NCBI RefSeq assembly: GCF_003797125.1
Contig: NZ_RKKE01000006.1
Coordinates: 62,001 to 126,000 of the forward strand
Origin: Shewanella frigidimarina
Lineage (GTDB): Bacteria; Pseudomonadota; Gammaproteobacteria; Enterobacterales; Shewanellaceae
Direction of reading: 5' to 3'
DNA: 64,000 nucleotides
Shown here: piece by piece, positions 27,782-37,015 of the stretch
Layout of the letters: every line of letters begins with the position of its first letter
Numbering within the stretch: position 1 is the stretch's first letter
Notes under the pieces: generated by a model
Seen by the model: the letters and a program-made list of their open reading frames with translations, nothing else
What the model was told of the DNA's origin: nothing
Database searches by the model: none
Position numbers and translations under genes: made by a program

Positions 27782-28918
27782 CTATTTAGATGCAGGCAAT
27801 ACTTTGAGTCCAAATAAATATCGTGTGAGCTTAAACGGCCTAATCACGTAGTAACATAGCAAGGCACACACCATAAAAGCACTCATTAATACACTGACAG
27901 ATTTAACCGCAATAGACGCCTGCCACTGCACAATATAAAACGCCAATATAACAATCACGGTTTGATGCAGAATATAAAACGGATAGATTAATTCATTGGT
28001 TTGATGTAACCATGTTGGCGTCTTTTTAATATGAGCAATCGCAAAACCTGCCATGGTTAATAACCCAGACCAAGACACTAGCGTACAAACTAACCACCAT
28101 AATTGCCATCGTGTTGTAAGTGACAAATATGGGCTTAAATCAGGTGAGTAATAGTAGCCATAAAACAGGATTGAACTCACGAGCAAACTGACTAAATAAG
28201 TGTATCGATGTTCAGCTATTGCCCGCCAAATAACCTCACTTTTAACAAAACACATGCCCGCAAAAAAGAAAAACAGATAGAACACACTTAATGACAGGTT
28301 TTCGATATGATGACTGTCTGATGGCGCAACATATTTGAGCGCACCACGTAATACGATTAACACTAAAACTAAAGAGAGTAAGCCAAAACGATGACGACTG
28401 ATTCGTTCAAGCCATTGTTGTAATTTATTGCCGGTTTGACGTGTTAACCAGTGCCTAAATGGCACAGCAAGCAGCATAAAAATGACTAAAAACTCTATAA
28501 ACCATAAATGATTACTATCAAACGACAACAGCAACTGACCATAGGCCGATGCTAAAGAGCTATATTCAGTGATGTTCTCATAATAATTTTGTGGCGGCAC
28601 AATCAATATCATTCCCACCAGCAAAGGGATAAAAAGCCGGTGAAATTTACTCGATAGAAATTGGCGAACAGGCATTTTTTGCAGTAACAAAAAGCTGGCT
28701 GCACCAGCGATAAAGAACAATGTTTGCAGTCTGAGCTGTTCAAAATACACCATGATATCGTCAAGCACCTTGCTCGACTCATTGTTCATTACATGCCAGC
28801 CGTCACCATTAAAGGGCATAAACACATGGTGTAAAAATACCGCAAAAATCAATATTACCCTTAACCAATCAAGTTCTGAGTAACGTCTGTTGTGTTGTAA
28901 CATTTGTTGCATAATCAA
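27782..28918 (-). CDS. acyltransferase-3 family membrane protein
   Basis: A 378-residue integral membrane protein with about ten helices. It begins RYSELDWLRVILIFAVFLHHVFMPF, the typical opening of the acyltransferase-3 (OafB/OpgC-like) family with the conserved His pair near residue 30. Such enzymes move acetyl or succinyl groups onto sugars or glycans at the inner membrane. The acceptor is unknown because no glycan-synthesis genes are adjacent. It is divergent from nnrD, and a small inverted repeat at 29030-29056 lies between the two. Confidence 0.82.
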   Translation of the reverse strand: MIMQQMLQHNRRYSELDWLRVILIFAVFLHHVFMPFNGDGWHVMNNESSKVLDDIMVYFEQLRLQTLFFIAGAASFLLLQKMPVRQFLSSKFHRLFIPLLVGMILIVPPQNYYENITEYSSLASAYGQLLLSFDSNHLWFIEFLVIFMLLAVPFRHWLTRQTGNKLQQWLERISRHRFGLLSLVLVLIVLRGALKYVAPSDSHHIENLSLSVFYLFFFFAGMCFVKSEVIWRAIAEHRYTYLVSLLVSSILFYGYYYSPDLSPYLSLTTRWQLWWLVCTLVSWSGLLTMAGFAIAHIKKTPTWLHQTNELIYPFYILHQTVIVILAFYIVQWQASIAVKSVSVLMSAFMVCALLCYYVIRPFKLTRYLFGLKVLPASK

Positions 28919-29029
28919 TGCCTTCCTTTGGCTTATATTTGTAAAATATTCTGCATGAAGGATAGCTTATCTTCTGAGATTTACTTTCACCAGCCCATAC
29001 AGTTCATTATTCCCGGCTAGTTTATAAAA

Positions 29030-29056
29030 AAATAGCAGATAGCTAGTTTGCTATTT
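29030..29056. repeat. inverted repeat in the divergent acyltransferase/nnrD promoter region
   Basis: AAATAGCA (29030-29037) and TGCTATTT (29049-29056) form perfect 8-bp arms around 11 nt. It could be an operator or a hairpin; no regulator can be named. Confidence 0.35.
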
Positions 29057-29199
29057 GTTCATGTCACACATAGCAAAGAGTCGTTTTTACAAAATTTCCT
29101 ACAAAATAGGTTAACTCTAAATCAAAAGTATGCAGTAAATACCACTAATAAACTTGGTGTGTGCTACTTTATTCATATCGATATTAATCGGTTTAAATA

Positions 29200-30381
29200 A
29201 TGAATACGTTAACCCTTGAATATATCAAAAGCATATTACCGCCACGGCCGGATAACAGTCATAAAATGACGTTTGGCCATGTATTGAATATTGCCGGTTC
29301 GCTGCATTACCGCGGGGCAGCTTATTTGTCGAGTTTATCCGCATTACGAGTGGGCGCGGGTTACGTCACCTTAGCCAGTAGCCCATCGGTATGTGACAGT
29401 GTGAGTGCATTAACACCCAACATCGTTACTTTTGCGTTACGAACGTTGTCGCCATTATCGGTTCACTCACTACAACGCACAGCAAATCTACATCTAAAAG
29501 ATGCGCAAATCGTCGATGTACAAACTCTTTCACCACAAGCTGTTTTACAGCTCAGAGATAAATTGACTCAAGCCAGCGCCATTTCAATTGGCAGTGGTTT
29601 AAGCATTGGCCAAAGTACCGATCAATGCATCGATATCACAGCTATTAACACTGAGTTAACTGTAGATGTTGACGTGACTCTTTGCACTGAGATGAGCGCA
29701 GAGATAAGCACAGACTTGAACTCAGATTTGAACTCAGATTTGAATTCAGATTTACGTTCAGAGTTGCCTATTTGTAATGTCATCAAAGATAATCAACCAC
29801 ACTCAAACGAGTTAATCCCCCCACAAGGGAATCATGGTTTTTTTTACGCCCTACTCAACGAAATACAAACCTGCACAAAGCCAGTAATATTCGATGCTGA
29901 CGCGCTAAACTTTATTAGCCACTTACTTAACCCACCAGTACAATTCGGAACAACTACGGTGACTTTGCCTAACAAGAGTATTATCACACCCCACCCAAAA
30001 GAGCTGGCAAGATTACTCAATATGGATGTCGCAACACTACAAACACAGCGGATGCATTTTGCTCGCTTAGCGGCAAAACAGTTAAATACGATTGTGGTGC
30101 TGAAAGGTAAAAACACCGTGATAACTGACGGTAATGATGTTTTCATTAACCCAACAGGTAACAGCGCGCTAGCCAAAGCCGGAACCGGAGATGTGTTAAC
30201 AGGTATGATTTCAGGGTTTTGCGCTCAAGGCGTTAGCCCAATAAATGCAGCGTGTTTGGGTGTGTATCTGCATGGTTTGGCAGGCAACATTGCTGCAGAG
30301 GACTTAAGCCAATATGGCATGTTAGCCAGTGACCTACTTAGCTATATTCCTAAAGCTATTTTAAAAGTATTAGCCATTTAG
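29200..30381 (+). CDS. nnrD: ADP-dependent NAD(P)H-hydrate dehydratase with internal insertion
   Basis: A 393-residue stand-alone NnrD (CARKD) domain that repairs hydrated NAD(P)H. Conserved parts are GHVLNIAGS (about 26-34), VFDADALN-like PVIFDADALNFI, ITPHPKELARLL, VVLKGKNTVI and the ATP-site NPTGNSALAKAGTGDVLTGMI. Between the GSGL segment (about 131) and FFYALLNEI (about 213) is a poorly conserved insertion of roughly 75 residues. It is rich in Asp, Ser and Thr and includes repeated NSDL units. This explains the excess length over the usual 280-300 residues. The epimerase partner NnrE is not in the window. Confidence 0.87.
   Translation: MNTLTLEYIKSILPPRPDNSHKMTFGHVLNIAGSLHYRGAAYLSSLSALRVGAGYVTLASSPSVCDSVSALTPNIVTFALRTLSPLSVHSLQRTANLHLKDAQIVDVQTLSPQAVLQLRDKLTQASAISIGSGLSIGQSTDQCIDITAINTELTVDVDVTLCTEMSAEISTDLNSDLNSDLNSDLRSELPICNVIKDNQPHSNELIPPQGNHGFFYALLNEIQTCTKPVIFDADALNFISHLLNPPVQFGTTTVTLPNKSIITPHPKELARLLNMDVATLQTQRMHFARLAAKQLNTIVVLKGKNTVITDGNDVFINPTGNSALAKAGTGDVLTGMISGFCAQGVSPINAACLGVYLHGLAGNIAAEDLSQYGMLASDLLSYIPKAILKVLAI
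29712..29765 (+). repeat. 12-nt tandem repeat inside nnrD encoding NSDL units
   Basis: Three to four imperfect copies of a 12-nt unit (like AACTCAGATTTG) encode successive NSDL/RSEL tetrapeptides. The unit is a multiple of three, so copy-number changes keep the frame. It lies in the nnrD insertion that is not part of the catalytic core. Confidence 0.8.
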
Positions 30382-30408
30382 CCATTTAGCCATTTAGCCA
30401 TTTAGCCA
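30371..30408. repeat. TAGCCATT octamer repeat across the nnrD stop codon
   Basis: Four perfect copies plus a final TAGCCAAT span the last codons (LAI), the TAG stop and the trailer of nnrD. The 8-nt unit would shift the frame if one copy were gained or lost upstream of the stop. Confidence 0.85.
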
Positions 30409-30588
30409 ATGCGAAATCAGCGCGTGATGGTGACCAATACCGAGATGGCTTACCAAAGGCTATATCGTAATAGTGCATGCTATAAATGTTTATTCATACC
30501 CTATTTTAAAACACAAAAGTAAATGACCTCTGCATTGATGACTAGTGGTTATATTTCAAATTGTCTTTATATACTCTATTTTTTATTT

Positions 30589-30622
30589 TAAAAAATACCC
30601 GGAAATACTCTGTACCCCGGGT
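30589..30622 (-). terminator. terminator of the downstream proX copy
   Basis: On the minus strand ACCCGG (30617-30622) pairs with CCGGGT (30597-30602), followed by ATTTTTT. It lies just after the proX stop, and its stem sequence is shared with the terminator at 31961-32002. Confidence 0.75.
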
Positions 30623-30647
30623 TACCATTAGCTATTTCAGGTTGAGA

Positions 30648-31682
30648 CTATTTAGCAGCATTACGTGCTTCAGTCAGCCAACCGTTCCATTTATCCTGAT
30701 TTTTGGTAATCCACTCATCTACGTGGCCTTGAATATCCTGGGTACTCTTTTCACCTTCGTTCATCCGAGTATTTTGTTCATTGATATCACTAAGTGGCAC
30801 TGTAAATACCTCAAAAAATTTCCTTGCTGCCGGATTTTGCTTGGTGAATTTCTTGTTGGCGACTATCTGGATGTCAGACACGACAAAACCCAGTTTTACC
30901 GGGTCAGAAACCGCGCCTTCAATTCCATTCACTGTCATCCGTTCAACTGCAGAACTTTGCGCCTTTGTCGGCTTTATTTCAGGCACGTTGATCCACACAA
31001 CATCCTTGCCTGGCTTCAGTTTAAAAATGGTCCAATTTGGTGCCCAAGTATAGAAGAAGATTGGTCCACCATTTTTATAACCCGCCATCGCCGATGCCAT
31101 TCCTGCTGCATATGAAGCGGTCACCGGATTGATAGCATCTTTGAGATCGTATACATCCATATGGTGGCTGATTATTTTTTCACATCCCCAGCCTGGTGGG
31201 CAGGCGGTAAGATCGGCCTTGCCATCACCATTGGTATCAAATGCTTTCTTCACCTCAGGGCGTTTAAAATCTTCAAGGGAAGTAATGTTGTATTTATCTG
31301 CCTCTTTCTTAGACACCAAATAGCCCTGTAGACCACCGGCCTTAACCACAAAACCTACTTTTTCGCCTTTGTCATAAAATCCTTTCGGCATCTGGTCATC
31401 ATGATTTGGAAACCAGCCATTGGTCCAGTAATCAACATCACCGAGAGTCACTGTTTTGTAAAAGATCGGATTCGACAGATCTTTAGGTTTTTCTACATCA
31501 TACCCAAGTGTTTCAAGGCCTCGTCGTACAAGCGCTTCCTGAAAAAATCCCGTGTCCCACGTGGCTCGCGCAGGTTTGACTGTTACGCCTTCACCTGGCT
31601 GGTGATTATCGGCAAGAGCTGCTGACCCTGTCATGGTCATTGCAGCTAAAGCGACACCCATTATTACTTTCTTAATTTTCAT
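30648..31682 (-). CDS. proX: ProX glycine-betaine-type binding protein, duplicate copy 2
   Basis: A 344-residue periplasmic binding protein with a signal peptide (about 1-24, ending ALA). It is closely similar to the neighbouring ProX along its full length. Diagnostic features include GITVxPARATWDTGFFQEALV near the mature start, FDTNGDGKADLT (a Ca-binding-like loop also present in E. coli ProX) and GWGCE. It captures glycine betaine or proline betaine for ProVW. A terminator and about 215 bp of unique spacer separate it from the first proX, so it may have its own promoter. It looks intact, with small differences from copy 1 that could alter affinity. Confidence 0.88.
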   Translation of the reverse strand: MKIKKVIMGVALAAMTMTGSAALADNHQPGEGVTVKPARATWDTGFFQEALVRRGLETLGYDVEKPKDLSNPIFYKTVTLGDVDYWTNGWFPNHDDQMPKGFYDKGEKVGFVVKAGGLQGYLVSKKEADKYNITSLEDFKRPEVKKAFDTNGDGKADLTACPPGWGCEKIISHHMDVYDLKDAINPVTASYAAGMASAMAGYKNGGPIFFYTWAPNWTIFKLKPGKDVVWINVPEIKPTKAQSSAVERMTVNGIEGAVSDPVKLGFVVSDIQIVANKKFTKQNPAARKFFEVFTVPLSDINEQNTRMNEGEKSTQDIQGHVDEWITKNQDKWNGWLTEARNAAK

Positions 31683-31691
31683 TTTCGTTCC

Positions 31692-31745
31692 TTATTTTTT
31701 TGTTGCCATAGATTGGGTCATTATCTTTAAATAATTACCAATAAT
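31692..31745 (-). pseudogene. relic of the proW 3' end
   Basis: On the minus strand this short stretch reads ILKIMTQSMATKK and a stop, matching the C-terminus of ProW (ILDRITQSMATPKNKDVK). It lies directly upstream of proX copy 2, just as the intact proW lies upstream of copy 1. It therefore marks the left edge of the tandem duplication. Confidence 0.75.
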
Positions 31746-31960
31746 AGACCTGTACCTTTGGACATAAATAAGCACATTCATTTTTTAGGTCATATTTTAA
31801 ATAATATGTTGAATTTGAAATCATTTTTAAAAAGTATGATAAGAACTTAGGCTTGTTCTGTTAAAAAGCATCATTGCCTCGTAAAGGGCTACATCATTAT
31901 CAGCTTTGCCCTCTTTTTTTAAAACGCTGACATACGTTTTACTAAACACTTGGGGGTTTG

Positions 31961-32002
31961 AATAAAAAATAACCCGTAAGCACTGTATGTGTGCTCCGGG
32001 TT
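31961..32002 (-). terminator. terminator between the two proX copies
   Basis: On the minus strand AACCCG pairs with CGGGTT (31997-32002 and 31971-31976), with an inner AGCAC/GTGCT stem, followed by TTATTTTTT. It sits after proX copy 1 and would limit transcription of copy 2 from the proV promoter. Confidence 0.82.
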
Positions 32003-32027
32003 ACCAATAAGCTATTGCAGGTTGAGA

Positions 32028-33062
32028 CTATTTAGCAGCATTACGTGCTTCAGTCAGCCAACCGTTCCATTGATCTTGGTTTTTGGCAATCCACTCATCT
32101 ACGTGGCGTTGAATGTCCTGTTCACTCTTTTCGCCATCGTTCATCCGAGTATTCTGTTCGTTGACGTCGGCAAGCTGCAGGGTAAATACTTCAAAAAATT
32201 TCCTAGCTGCCGGATTTTGCTTGGTGAATTTTTTGTTGGCGACGACCTGGATGTCAGAAGCAACAAAACCAAGTTTTACCGGGTCAGAAACTGCGCCTTC
32301 AAGTCCCTTTATCGTCATTCGTTCAACAGCAGAACTTTGCGCTTTGGTCGGATTGATTTCAGGCACGTTGATCCACACAACGTCCTTGCCTGGCTTCAGT
32401 TTAAAAATGGTCCAATTTGGTGCCCAAGTATAGAAGAAGATTGGTCCACCATTTTTATAACCCGCCATCGCCGATGCCATTCCTGCTGCATATGCCGCTT
32501 TCACTGGATTGATAGCATCTTTGAGACCATATACGTCCATATGATGGGTGATTATTTTTTCACATCCCCAGCCTGGAGGGCAGGCAGTCAGATCGGCCTT
32601 GCCATCACCATTGGTATCAAAGGCTTTCTTCACCTCAGGGCGTTTAAAATCTTCAAGAGAGGTAATATTATATTTATCTACCTCTTTTTTAGACACTAAA
32701 TAGCCACCCAGTCCACCGGCTTTCATTACATAACCAATCTTTTCAGCTTTTTTATCGAAGTTTTTCGGTAGTTGATCGTTATGCATTGGAAACCAACCAT
32801 TGGTCCAATAATCAATATCACCGAGAGTGACAGTTTTGTAAAAAATTGGATTGACCAGAGTTTTGGGCTTTTCAACATCATACCCCAAAGTCTCAAGACC
32901 TCGTCGTACAAGCGCTTCCTGAAAAAAACCGGTGTCCCATGTCGCTCGAGCTGGTTTAACGGTTATGCCTTCTCCTGGCTTGAGAGTATCAGCAAGAGCT
33001 ACTGACCCCGTCATTGTGATTGCAGCTAAAGCTGCGCCCAGTATTACTTTTTTAAGTATCAT
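32028..33062 (-). CDS. proX: ProX glycine-betaine-type binding protein, copy 1
   Basis: A 344-residue periplasmic binding protein with a signal peptide (about 1-24), the WDTGFFQEALVRRG opening, a YWTNGWFPMH aromatic segment, FDTNGDGKADLT and the C-terminal DIQRHVDEWIAKNQ region typical of ProX. Its ATG overlaps the proW stop by 4 nt (ATGA), so this is the original operon copy and is translationally coupled to the permease. It supplies glycine or proline betaine, or related osmolytes, to ProVW under osmotic stress. Confidence 0.9.
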   Translation of the reverse strand: MILKKVILGAALAAITMTGSVALADTLKPGEGITVKPARATWDTGFFQEALVRRGLETLGYDVEKPKTLVNPIFYKTVTLGDIDYWTNGWFPMHNDQLPKNFDKKAEKIGYVMKAGGLGGYLVSKKEVDKYNITSLEDFKRPEVKKAFDTNGDGKADLTACPPGWGCEKIITHHMDVYGLKDAINPVKAAYAAGMASAMAGYKNGGPIFFYTWAPNWTIFKLKPGKDVVWINVPEINPTKAQSSAVERMTIKGLEGAVSDPVKLGFVASDIQVVANKKFTKQNPAARKFFEVFTLQLADVNEQNTRMNDGEKSEQDIQRHVDEWIAKNQDQWNGWLTEARNAAK

Positions 33063-33910
33063 TTTACGTCCTTATTTTTTGGGGTTGCCATTGATTGGGT
33101 GATTCTATCTAAAATGATTGCTAATAAAACAATCGCAAGACCGCCAACCGTGGCCAAACCAATATCAAGTGTATTTAAGCCCAGAACGACAGGAGCCCCT
33201 AGGCCTCCTGCGCCAATCATTGCGGCGATAACCACCATGGAGAGCGACATCATGATGGTCTGATTAAGGCCAGCCATGATGGTCGGAAGAGCAAGTGGTA
33301 TCTGAACTTTAAGTAAAACCTGCGAGCTTGTTGCCCCAAAGGCGAGCGCAGCCTCGACTAACTCTGGGTGTACCTGCCTGATACCGAGACTGGTTAATCT
33401 AACCAACGGTGGCAGGGCAAAAATGATGGTTGCAAGAACACCTGCTGTGTTGCCAATTGAAAAAAGCATCACAATAGGTACCAAATAGACAAAGGCTGGC
33501 GTTGTCTGCATCGCATCCAAAATGGGTCGGAGAATGTTATTAACACGATCACTGCGTCCAGCCCATATACCAAATGGCACTCCAACAACAGTACAGAACA
33601 CAACAGATGAAAATACCATGGCGAGGGTTATCATGGTTTCAGACCAGAAACCAAGCAGACCAATGAGAATCAACGATGCAAGCGTAAAACCAGCAAGTTT
33701 GAAACCTGACACCCGCCAAGCAATGACGCCAAACAGTGCGATAACAAGTAGAGGTGGAGTTGCCAGAAGTCCATCTGACACACTTGATAAAATGAAGTCT
33801 ACGGGCCATTTTATCATCTGAAAAAACCATCGATACCCTTCTACCAACCAGTCAACAAGGCTTGTGATCCATGCATCTAAGGGAATAACTCTTTCATCAA
33901 AACTGAACAT
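33059..33910 (-). CDS. proW: ProW glycine-betaine ABC permease
   Basis: A 283-residue permease with about six to seven membrane helices. The EAA-type coupling motif is visible in VEAALAFGATSSQVLLKVQIPLALP (about 185-209), followed by GAGGLGAPV. The N-terminal region is shorter than in E. coli ProW (354 residues), which carries a long periplasmic tail. It sits between proV (26 bp gap) and proX (4-nt overlap), forming a single operon. Confidence 0.9.
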   Translation of the reverse strand: MFSFDERVIPLDAWITSLVDWLVEGYRWFFQMIKWPVDFILSSVSDGLLATPPLLVIALFGVIAWRVSGFKLAGFTLASLILIGLLGFWSETMITLAMVFSSVVFCTVVGVPFGIWAGRSDRVNNILRPILDAMQTTPAFVYLVPIVMLFSIGNTAGVLATIIFALPPLVRLTSLGIRQVHPELVEAALAFGATSSQVLLKVQIPLALPTIMAGLNQTIMMSLSMVVIAAMIGAGGLGAPVVLGLNTLDIGLATVGGLAIVLLAIILDRITQSMATPKNKDVK

Positions 33911-33936
33911 AATATAAAACTCCTGAAGCTAGTATT

Positions 33937-35175
33937 CTAAGATGCTGACTGCTCAAAATAAGTCCCCTTTTCTGCACGGTTTAAGGTACGAAGAAACAGA
34001 TTTTTAGAAACAACTCCGCGATATCTATTTTCTGAGTTTACAACTGGAATAGGCCAAGAATGAGATGCTACCAAAGATAAAATGTCCTGAAGACTATCGG
34101 TTTCCTGAACCGATTTGGCTTCTGTAAGGAAAGCATGCTCAAGTTTGCTGGTACCATTCCCCTGGTCAATAGCGTCGCGCAGAGAATCAGAAGAAACAAC
34201 ACCCAAATAACGATGTTCTGAGTCGAGTACATAGGCAAATTCGCGATCTTTCATACTCAACATTTCTAATGTGGCTCGTGGGCTACCTGCTTTAGTATGC
34301 CAAACGACCGTTGGCTGGCTATCGCGGGCAATGTCCCCTGCGGAGATAACACCGGTTGGATCCACGCCACGGAAAAATGCGCGTACATAATCGTCAGCGG
34401 GATTTTGCAGAATCTCTTCTGGCGTCCCCACTTGAATAACTCGGCCGCCCTGCATGATGGCAATTCGGTCGCCAATACGTAATGCTTCGTCTAAATCATG
34501 GGAGATAAATATGATGGTGCGCTCATGACGGTCTTGCAGTTTCAACAGTTCATCCTGCATTTCTGTCTTAATAAGAGGATCAAGCGCCGAAAATGCCTCA
34601 TCCATGAGCAAGATATCAGGATCAACCGCTAAGCCTCGCGCCAATCCCACTCGCTGCTGCATACCACCACTTAACTCATTAGGATATGCATTCTCCAAGC
34701 CTTCAAGTCCGACTTGTTTTAAGGCATCTAGAGCTCGCTCTTCACGCTGTTTCTTATCCATGCCATCAAGCTCGAGGCCAAAAGCTGCATTTTCTAACAC
34801 TGTCTGATGAGGCATAAGAGCGAAAGACTGAAAGACCATACTGGTTTTGCTTCTGCGAAACCTTACCAGCTCATCCTTATTCATTGTGAGGATATTTTGA
34901 CCATCAACTAACACCTCTCCAGATGTTGGTTCAATGAGCCTGTTTAGCATTCTTACTAGAGTTGATTTTCCTGAGCCAGACAGACCCATCACGACAAAAA
35001 TTTCACCTTTGTTTACGGTAAAACTTGCACCTTGTACTGCAACTGTAAGCCCTGTCTGTTCGTAAATTTCTTCTTTGCTTTTCCCTTGTTCAAGTAATTT
35101 CACTCCCTTGCGAGGCTCAGAACCAAAAACCTTATAGAGGTTTTTTATTACTATTTTTTCCATAATATTTTCCAT
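33937..35175 (-). CDS. proV: ProV glycine-betaine ABC ATPase with tandem CBS domains
   Basis: A 412-residue ATPase. Walker A GLSGSGKST is at 64-72, the signature LSGGMQQRVGLARG near 166, Walker B ILLMDEAFSALDP next, and two CBS motifs lie in about 285-400. CBS domains in ProV/OpuA sense ionic strength. The start may be ATG 35173-35175 or the ATG four codons later, which has a better GGAAA upstream. It is first in the proV-proW-proX-proX order. The leader region upstream likely holds an osmoregulated promoter, but I see no specific site. Confidence 0.92.
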   Translation of the reverse strand: MENIMEKIVIKNLYKVFGSEPRKGVKLLEQGKSKEEIYEQTGLTVAVQGASFTVNKGEIFVVMGLSGSGKSTLVRMLNRLIEPTSGEVLVDGQNILTMNKDELVRFRRSKTSMVFQSFALMPHQTVLENAAFGLELDGMDKKQREERALDALKQVGLEGLENAYPNELSGGMQQRVGLARGLAVDPDILLMDEAFSALDPLIKTEMQDELLKLQDRHERTIIFISHDLDEALRIGDRIAIMQGGRVIQVGTPEEILQNPADDYVRAFFRGVDPTGVISAGDIARDSQPTVVWHTKAGSPRATLEMLSMKDREFAYVLDSEHRYLGVVSSDSLRDAIDQGNGTSKLEHAFLTEAKSVQETDSLQDILSLVASHSWPIPVVNSENRYRGVVSKNLFLRTLNRAEKGTYFEQSAS

Positions 35176-35613
35176 GACGCTCTTTTACGCCGTTCTGCTT
35201 TTTTGTACTAACGCTACATAAAAAGCACGTGAATAAATTCTGCGCTGTTAAATATTTACCACACACTTTCGCGATATATTTTATACACTAGTCCCTAAAC
35301 GCTCATCATGTCAATGTTAGTGTTTTCACAAATACAGATAAATCATTGAATTTAATTGTAAAAACACAACAGATATTACCCTCACTTTTAACAAGGATAA
35401 TATTACTGGTTTAGTAACCTATTCGGAGTGTTATTAGCGGTAAAGCGCTTTAATAAACCTTTATAAACGGCTTAACTAGCAATTTTTAAATAGTAGTGGT
35501 TAATAAATAGCAGCCCTAATTAGCGGTGCTTAAATAATTAAGTAAAGCTTTATTCGGCTACTGCCAATGAGAAGTATAGCTACCTCTAACATCCATTTGT
35601 CAGCGGCTTATAA
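35176..35613. other. intergenic region upstream of proV
   Basis: About 440 bp of AT-rich sequence between proV and the end of cbpM. It presumably carries the osmotic promoter of proV. I could not identify a specific operator, riboswitch or additional gene. Confidence 0.3.
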
Positions 35614-35931
35614 TTATACTTTAAACCGACTCAACTGCTGCTTTAGCATATGGACTTCATGATCTAACTGGTCTCTTTCATCGAGTAATTGTAAGATTAA
35701 TGCAATGCCACTCCAATCGAGTGCCAGATCACGTTGAATGCGCGTGGCTTTTTTCACTTGATGTAAATTCTCGACACTAAAGCGCCATTGTTCTATCACC
35801 TCACCCTCCATTGGCATGGCAATACTGTGCTCTACAAGTTCAAGTAGTAATGCTGAGCTGATATCGCTGCACTCACACAGTTCATCGCTACTCAACCAAC
35901 AATCTTGTTCGCTTATATTAATTTGCAGCAT
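35614..35931 (-). CDS. cbpM: CbpM chaperone modulator of CbpA
   Basis: A 105-residue MerR-like helical protein (SSDELCECSDISSALLLELVEHSI near the N-terminus, long C-terminal helix from about 75). It begins 2 bp after the cbpA stop, and the pair is a standard two-gene operon. CbpM binds the J-domain of CbpA and blocks its stimulation of DnaK and DNA binding. The length is normal. Confidence 0.85.
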   Translation of the reverse strand: MLQINISEQDCWLSSDELCECSDISSALLLELVEHSIAMPMEGEVIEQWRFSVENLHQVKKATRIQRDLALDWSGIALILQLLDERDQLDHEVHMLKQQLSRFKV

Positions 35932-35933
35932 CG

Positions 35934-36905
35934 TTATTTACTCCAACTGGCACGTGGGTCGAATATATTTTTCTCTGCTAATTCAGTCCACAATTGTTTG
36001 CTTGCTTCATCTGGCGATGTCGGGACGACTATTTTGAGTACCGCAAATAAGTCCCCATGTACTTTTTTACTGAGTAAGCCTTTTCCTTTTATACGTAAAC
36101 GCTGTCCTGACTGACTATTAGCAGGGATAGTCAGTTGAATATGACCGGTTAACGTGGGCAGTTTAAGCTTGGTACCCAGCACTGCTTCCCATGGCGCTAC
36201 GGGTACAACAATACTTAAATCTCGACCATCAACATCAAACATGGGATGAGGTACAAAACGAATTTGTAAGTACAGATCACCGTTATCTGCCTTGGTCGGT
36301 CCCGGACCGCCCTGTCCTTTCAAGCGAATACGTTCACCATTAACAACGCCAGCAGGAATTTTAACTTTTAACGATTTAGGTTGCTCAACGATACGACCGC
36401 TAGGATCCCGTTGTTGTAAGGTAAACTCGACTGGCTTTAGAGTATCGACCAATGTTTCTTCAAGAAACATCGGAAACTCAATTTCAATGTCTTGGCCTTT
36501 TTGAGGCTGAGTTTGGCGCTGTCTATGTTGGCTACCTTGTTCAAAACCTCCGCGGCTGGAGCCAAAAATTGAACTAAAAAAGTCTGAAAACTCTTGATCG
36601 GTTTGTGGATCGCTTTGCTGTTGTCCCCAGGTTTGCCCTGCACCATTCGCTGCGCCTTGATTGGCATAACGATTTTGGGTTCTATTAAGGTGATGATGAC
36701 GTAATTCGTCATATTCAGCACGCTTTTTAGTGTTATGTAACACTTCATAGGCTTCACCTATTTCTTTGAATTTCGCCTCAGCATCTGGATGTTTACTCAC
36801 GTCAGGATGATACTGCACGGCAAGTTTTTTATAAGCGACTTTAACCGCTTTATCATTCGCTTTAGGATCGATGCCTAATACAGTGTAATAGTCTTTAAAA
36901 TTCAT
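35934..36905 (-). CDS. cbpA: CbpA, DnaJ-like co-chaperone
   Basis: A 323-residue class-B J-protein. The J-domain covers 1-70 with HPD at 33-35. It is followed by a Gly/Gln-rich linker (about 85-130) and two C-terminal substrate-binding domains, with no zinc finger, as expected for CbpA. It stimulates DnaK and binds curved DNA in stationary phase. A perfect FNR/EtrA-type site lies about 97 bp upstream of the start, hinting at anaerobic control. Confidence 0.92.
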   Translation of the reverse strand: MNFKDYYTVLGIDPKANDKAVKVAYKKLAVQYHPDVSKHPDAEAKFKEIGEAYEVLHNTKKRAEYDELRHHHLNRTQNRYANQGAANGAGQTWGQQQSDPQTDQEFSDFFSSIFGSSRGGFEQGSQHRQRQTQPQKGQDIEIEFPMFLEETLVDTLKPVEFTLQQRDPSGRIVEQPKSLKVKIPAGVVNGERIRLKGQGGPGPTKADNGDLYLQIRFVPHPMFDVDGRDLSIVVPVAPWEAVLGTKLKLPTLTGHIQLTIPANSQSGQRLRIKGKGLLSKKVHGDLFAVLKIVVPTSPDEASKQLWTELAEKNIFDPRASWSK

Positions 36906-37001
36906 TTTATCCCCTCACAAAAAGCAAGTTTGCAACGGATCATTAGACAACTTTGAACCCATCTACATTAACGAGTTTAGGCCCACAGACAAACAACACG
37001 C

Positions 37002-37015
37002 TTGATCTTGATCAA
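37002..37015. promoter_or_regulatory. candidate FNR/EtrA site
   Basis: TTGATCTTGATCAA matches the FNR consensus TTGATNNNNATCAA perfectly. It lies about 97 bp upstream of the cbpA start codon and 478 bp before the adaptor gene. Use in vivo is inferred. Confidence 0.6.
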
